Source: Planctomycetaceae bacterium (GTDB taxonomy: Bacteria > Planctomycetota > Planctomycetia > Pirellulales > UBA1268). Taken from it: a stretch of 7,986 bases of DNA. A program made the translations under genes and the position numbers. This document shows positions 6,944 to 7,986 of this stretch, in pieces. The notes below the pieces were generated by a model, which was given only the letters and a program-made list of their open reading frames with translations, did no database searches and had not been told where the DNA came from. Location of the stretch: contig CANGIH010000091.1 of assembly GCA_947453875.1 (NCBI GenBank), positions 1 through 7,986 on the forward strand, given 5' to 3'. How positions within the stretch are numbered: position 1 is the first letter of the stretch; every line of letters starts with the position of its first letter.

Positions 6944-7010
6944 TGCAGGCGGGGGCTTCGGTCGCTCCGTCGGTCGGCTCGACCGGATCCGGGCGTCCTA
7001 GCCTGCAATG
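6941..7010 (-). promoter_or_regulatory. Perfect 10-bp inverted repeat spanning the leuC leader and start codon
   Basis: cattgcaggc (6941-6950) and gcctgcaatg (7001-7010) are exact reverse complements, 50 bp apart. In the leuC sense the proximal arm ends in the leuC ATG. Between them lies a second small inverted repeat (cggtc 6971-6975, gaccg 6981-6985, 5-nt loop). If transcription starts upstream of 7010, the arms could pair and bury the start codon. Alternatively, TACATT (7012-7007) resembles a -10 box overlapping the distal arm, in which case the repeat would act as a DNA operator. Which one applies cannot be told from the sequence. Confidence 0.45.
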
Positions 7011-7064
7011 TAGCCGGACGTCGCCCCGCCTACCACGCCCCTGGTTTGGCGCCGCCCGAGGGCC

Positions 7065-7607
7065 TCACGCCGCCCGCCGCTGCACGGTCCGGGCGGCCAA
7101 TTCCTGGAGCCGGGCCGGCTCGATCGGCTCCCAGGCCGCGGCCCGGGAGGGCTCGACGAGCACCGTCGATTCGGCCCGGACCAGCCGCTGGATGAAGAAC
7201 CAACTCCGCTCGAGGTGGCGTTGGTCGTCATCGGCCGACACGAGGACCAGATCGAAGACGCCGAGATGATTGCTCACCCTCGCCAGCGCCGCATCGGCGT
7301 TGCCCGGCACGAGCTGCACCTTGGCCAGCGACGTGAGCCGCTGGTGGGCCACTTTCAGCGTGACGCCGGGGGAATCGGCCGGGGTGCGGCTCTCGAAGCG
7401 GTCGATCCCCACGTACTGCAGCGTCGCCGACGGCGCCTGGGCACGGACAAGCCCGAGCAGCTTCTCGGTGCGGGAGAGCGTACCGAGGCCGATCTCGAGG
7501 ATCCGTTGCGGCGGCTGCCGGAGGACATGCCGCCAGATCGGCCGCTCGCCGGCAGGGCGGGAGAATCGGGTCAGCCACAACGAGCCGAGCCATCCGGGGA
7601 GAGCCAT
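7065..7607 (-). CDS. Small SAM-dependent methyltransferase-like protein
   Basis: The product is 180 residues from the ATG at 7607, predicted cytoplasmic. It has the Rossmann landmarks of class I methyltransferases: motif I ILEIGLGT (36-43), an acidic residue ending strand 2 in YVGIDRFE (Asp69), VQLVPGNAD (97-105, motif III region) and FDLVLVSADDD (118-128, motif IV region). It is short, with little after strand 5, and motif I (E-I-G-L-G-T) is slightly unusual, so activity and substrate are unknown. A TTG at 7646 in the same frame has a good purine site (GGAGAGG) before it and would add 13 residues. However, those codons lie inside a strong hairpin, which argues that 7607 starts the protein and the hairpin is leader. 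It is the first gene of the minus-strand group, 121 bp before leuC; cotranscription with leuC is possible but unproven. Confidence 0.75.
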   Translation of the reverse strand: MALPGWLGSLWLTRFSRPAGERPIWRHVLRQPPQRILEIGLGTLSRTEKLLGLVRAQAPSATLQYVGIDRFESRTPADSPGVTLKVAHQRLTSLAKVQLVPGNADAALARVSNHLGVFDLVLVSADDDQRHLERSWFFIQRLVRAESTVLVEPSRAAAWEPIEPARLQELAARTVQRRAA

Positions 7608-7617
7608 GGCACCACGC

Positions 7618-7663
7618 AGTGACGGAGGAAAACAGGCCCGGCACAACAGGCCTCTCCGTCACT
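7618..7663 (-). promoter_or_regulatory. Long hairpin in the leader of the methyltransferase-like gene
   Basis: Outer arms agtgacggag (7618-7627) and ctccgtcact (7654-7663) pair perfectly over 10 bp. Inner arms aggcc (7634-7638) and ggcct (7649-7653) add 5 bp, with a 6-nt bulge on one side and a 10-nt loop. The structure ends 10 nt before the ATG at 7607 and buries the purine-rich GGAGAGG. No U-run follows on either strand, so it is not a classic terminator. A translational or mRNA-stability element, or a protein site, is possible. Confidence 0.6.
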
Positions 7664-7770
7664 ATCGGTCCATCGGGTGGTGGTCTGGAGCCGGCAGAAA
7701 GCGGCCCCTAGAAATTGCCACTGCGGAAACTGTGATCACGTCGAACGAGGCGGCACCGCCCCCCAGATCG

Positions 7771-7812
7771 AAAAAAACCCTGGCCAGCGACATGGCTGCC
7801 GCTGGCCAGGGT
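7771..7812 (-). terminator. Rho-independent terminator of the HEAT-repeat gene
   Basis: On the minus strand an 11-bp GC-rich stem (7811-7801 with 7788-7778, extended to 12 bp by an A-U pair at 7812/7777) encloses a 12-nt loop and is followed directly by seven T (7777-7771). It sits 47 bp after the stop at 7859-7861, so it should end transcription of the HEAT-repeat gene and separate it from the methyltransferase-leu group. The roughly 107 bp between this terminator and the hairpin at 7663 must hold the next promoter; I see no convincing -35/-10 pair there. Confidence 0.9.
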
Positions 7813-7824
7813 GGATTGCGTGGG

Positions 7825-7844
7825 AAAAGTCATCGCCGACTTTT
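7825..7844. repeat. Short A/T-arm hairpin between stop codon and terminator
   Basis: aaaagtc (7825-7831) and gactttt (7838-7844) pair over 7 bp with a 6-nt loop. On either strand the 3' arm ends in T residues, so it may act as a weak accessory terminator or protect an mRNA 3' end. Alone it is too weak to call a terminator. Confidence 0.4.
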
Positions 7845-7858
7845 TCGGACAACCGCCA

Positions 7859-7986
7859 TCAATGGGCGCCCTTGATCTTGGAGAGGGCCTCGCCGGCCGC
7901 CTTGCGGACTGCCGGAAGAGGATCGTCCTCGCTCACCAGTTCGAGGATCGGCACGGCACTCGCTGCCGCCTCCCCCAATTCGCCGA
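7859..7986 (-). CDS. HEAT-repeat protein, C-terminal end only
   Basis: Only the last 41 codons and the TGA (7861-7859) are in the window; the start lies beyond the right edge. The frame reads GELGEAAASAVPILELVSED, followed by DPLPAVRKAAGEALSKIKGA and a final His. This is a textbook HEAT/PBS-lyase-type unit: a helix with A-x-x-A-V-P-I-L, a turn with D-D-P, then a second helix with V-R-x-A-A-x-E-A-L. Such repeats form scaffolds that bind other proteins. The total length and any other domain cannot be seen. A strong terminator follows 47 bp downstream. Confidence 0.85.
   Translation of the reverse strand, partial: GELGEAAASAVPILELVSEDDPLPAVRKAAGEALSKIKGAH

Noticed and set aside
7690..7745. Possible sigma-54-like TGGCA-N5 element on the minus strand (around 7722-7706) upstream of the methyltransferase-like gene.
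   Set aside because: The -24-like TGGCA is present, but the matching -12 TTGC(A/T) is not at the right distance.

Overview
The window is GC-rich bacterial chromosome. The mix of genes suggests a member of the Planctomycetota or a relative: a HEAT-repeat protein, a long Ala/Pro/Glu-rich exported protein, weak or absent Shine-Dalgarno sites on several genes, and BioB/LeuC/LeuD with long-branch bacterial features. This assignment is inference from style and remembered relatives, not a search result.

Layout, left to right. Positions 1-1950 (minus strand) hold the first 650 codons of a very long, low-complexity exported protein. It stays open to the window edge and carries three spaced copies of a short conserved module. 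A 300-bp divergent intergenic region (1951-2250) separates it from a complete biotin synthase gene, bioB (2251-3366, plus). bioB converges, with only 15 bp between stops, on a minus-strand cluster that reads right to left: a small SAM-methyltransferase-like gene (7607-7065), leuC (6943-5525), leuD (5457-4837), an exported propeller-like protein (4775-3708) and a small TPR-like protein (3711-3382). The last two overlap by 4 bp (ATGA). At the far right, the last 41 codons of a HEAT-repeat gene (minus) end at 7859, followed by a strong rho-independent terminator (7771-7812) that isolates it from the methyltransferase-leu cluster.

Functionally, LeuC and LeuD form isopropylmalate isomerase (leucine biosynthesis) and BioB makes biotin from dethiobiotin. 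No leuA, leuB, bioA, bioD or bioF is in the window, so both pathways are completed elsewhere. The two genes downstream of leuD look cotranscribed with it but have no evident role in leucine synthesis.

I did not find a mobile element, CRISPR array, tRNA, rRNA or a clearly new defence or metabolic system. The most interesting signals are the periodically spaced module in the disordered exported protein, a perfect 10-bp inverted repeat whose proximal arm contains the leuC start codon, and a 15-bp-stem hairpin just before the ATG of the methyltransferase-like gene.
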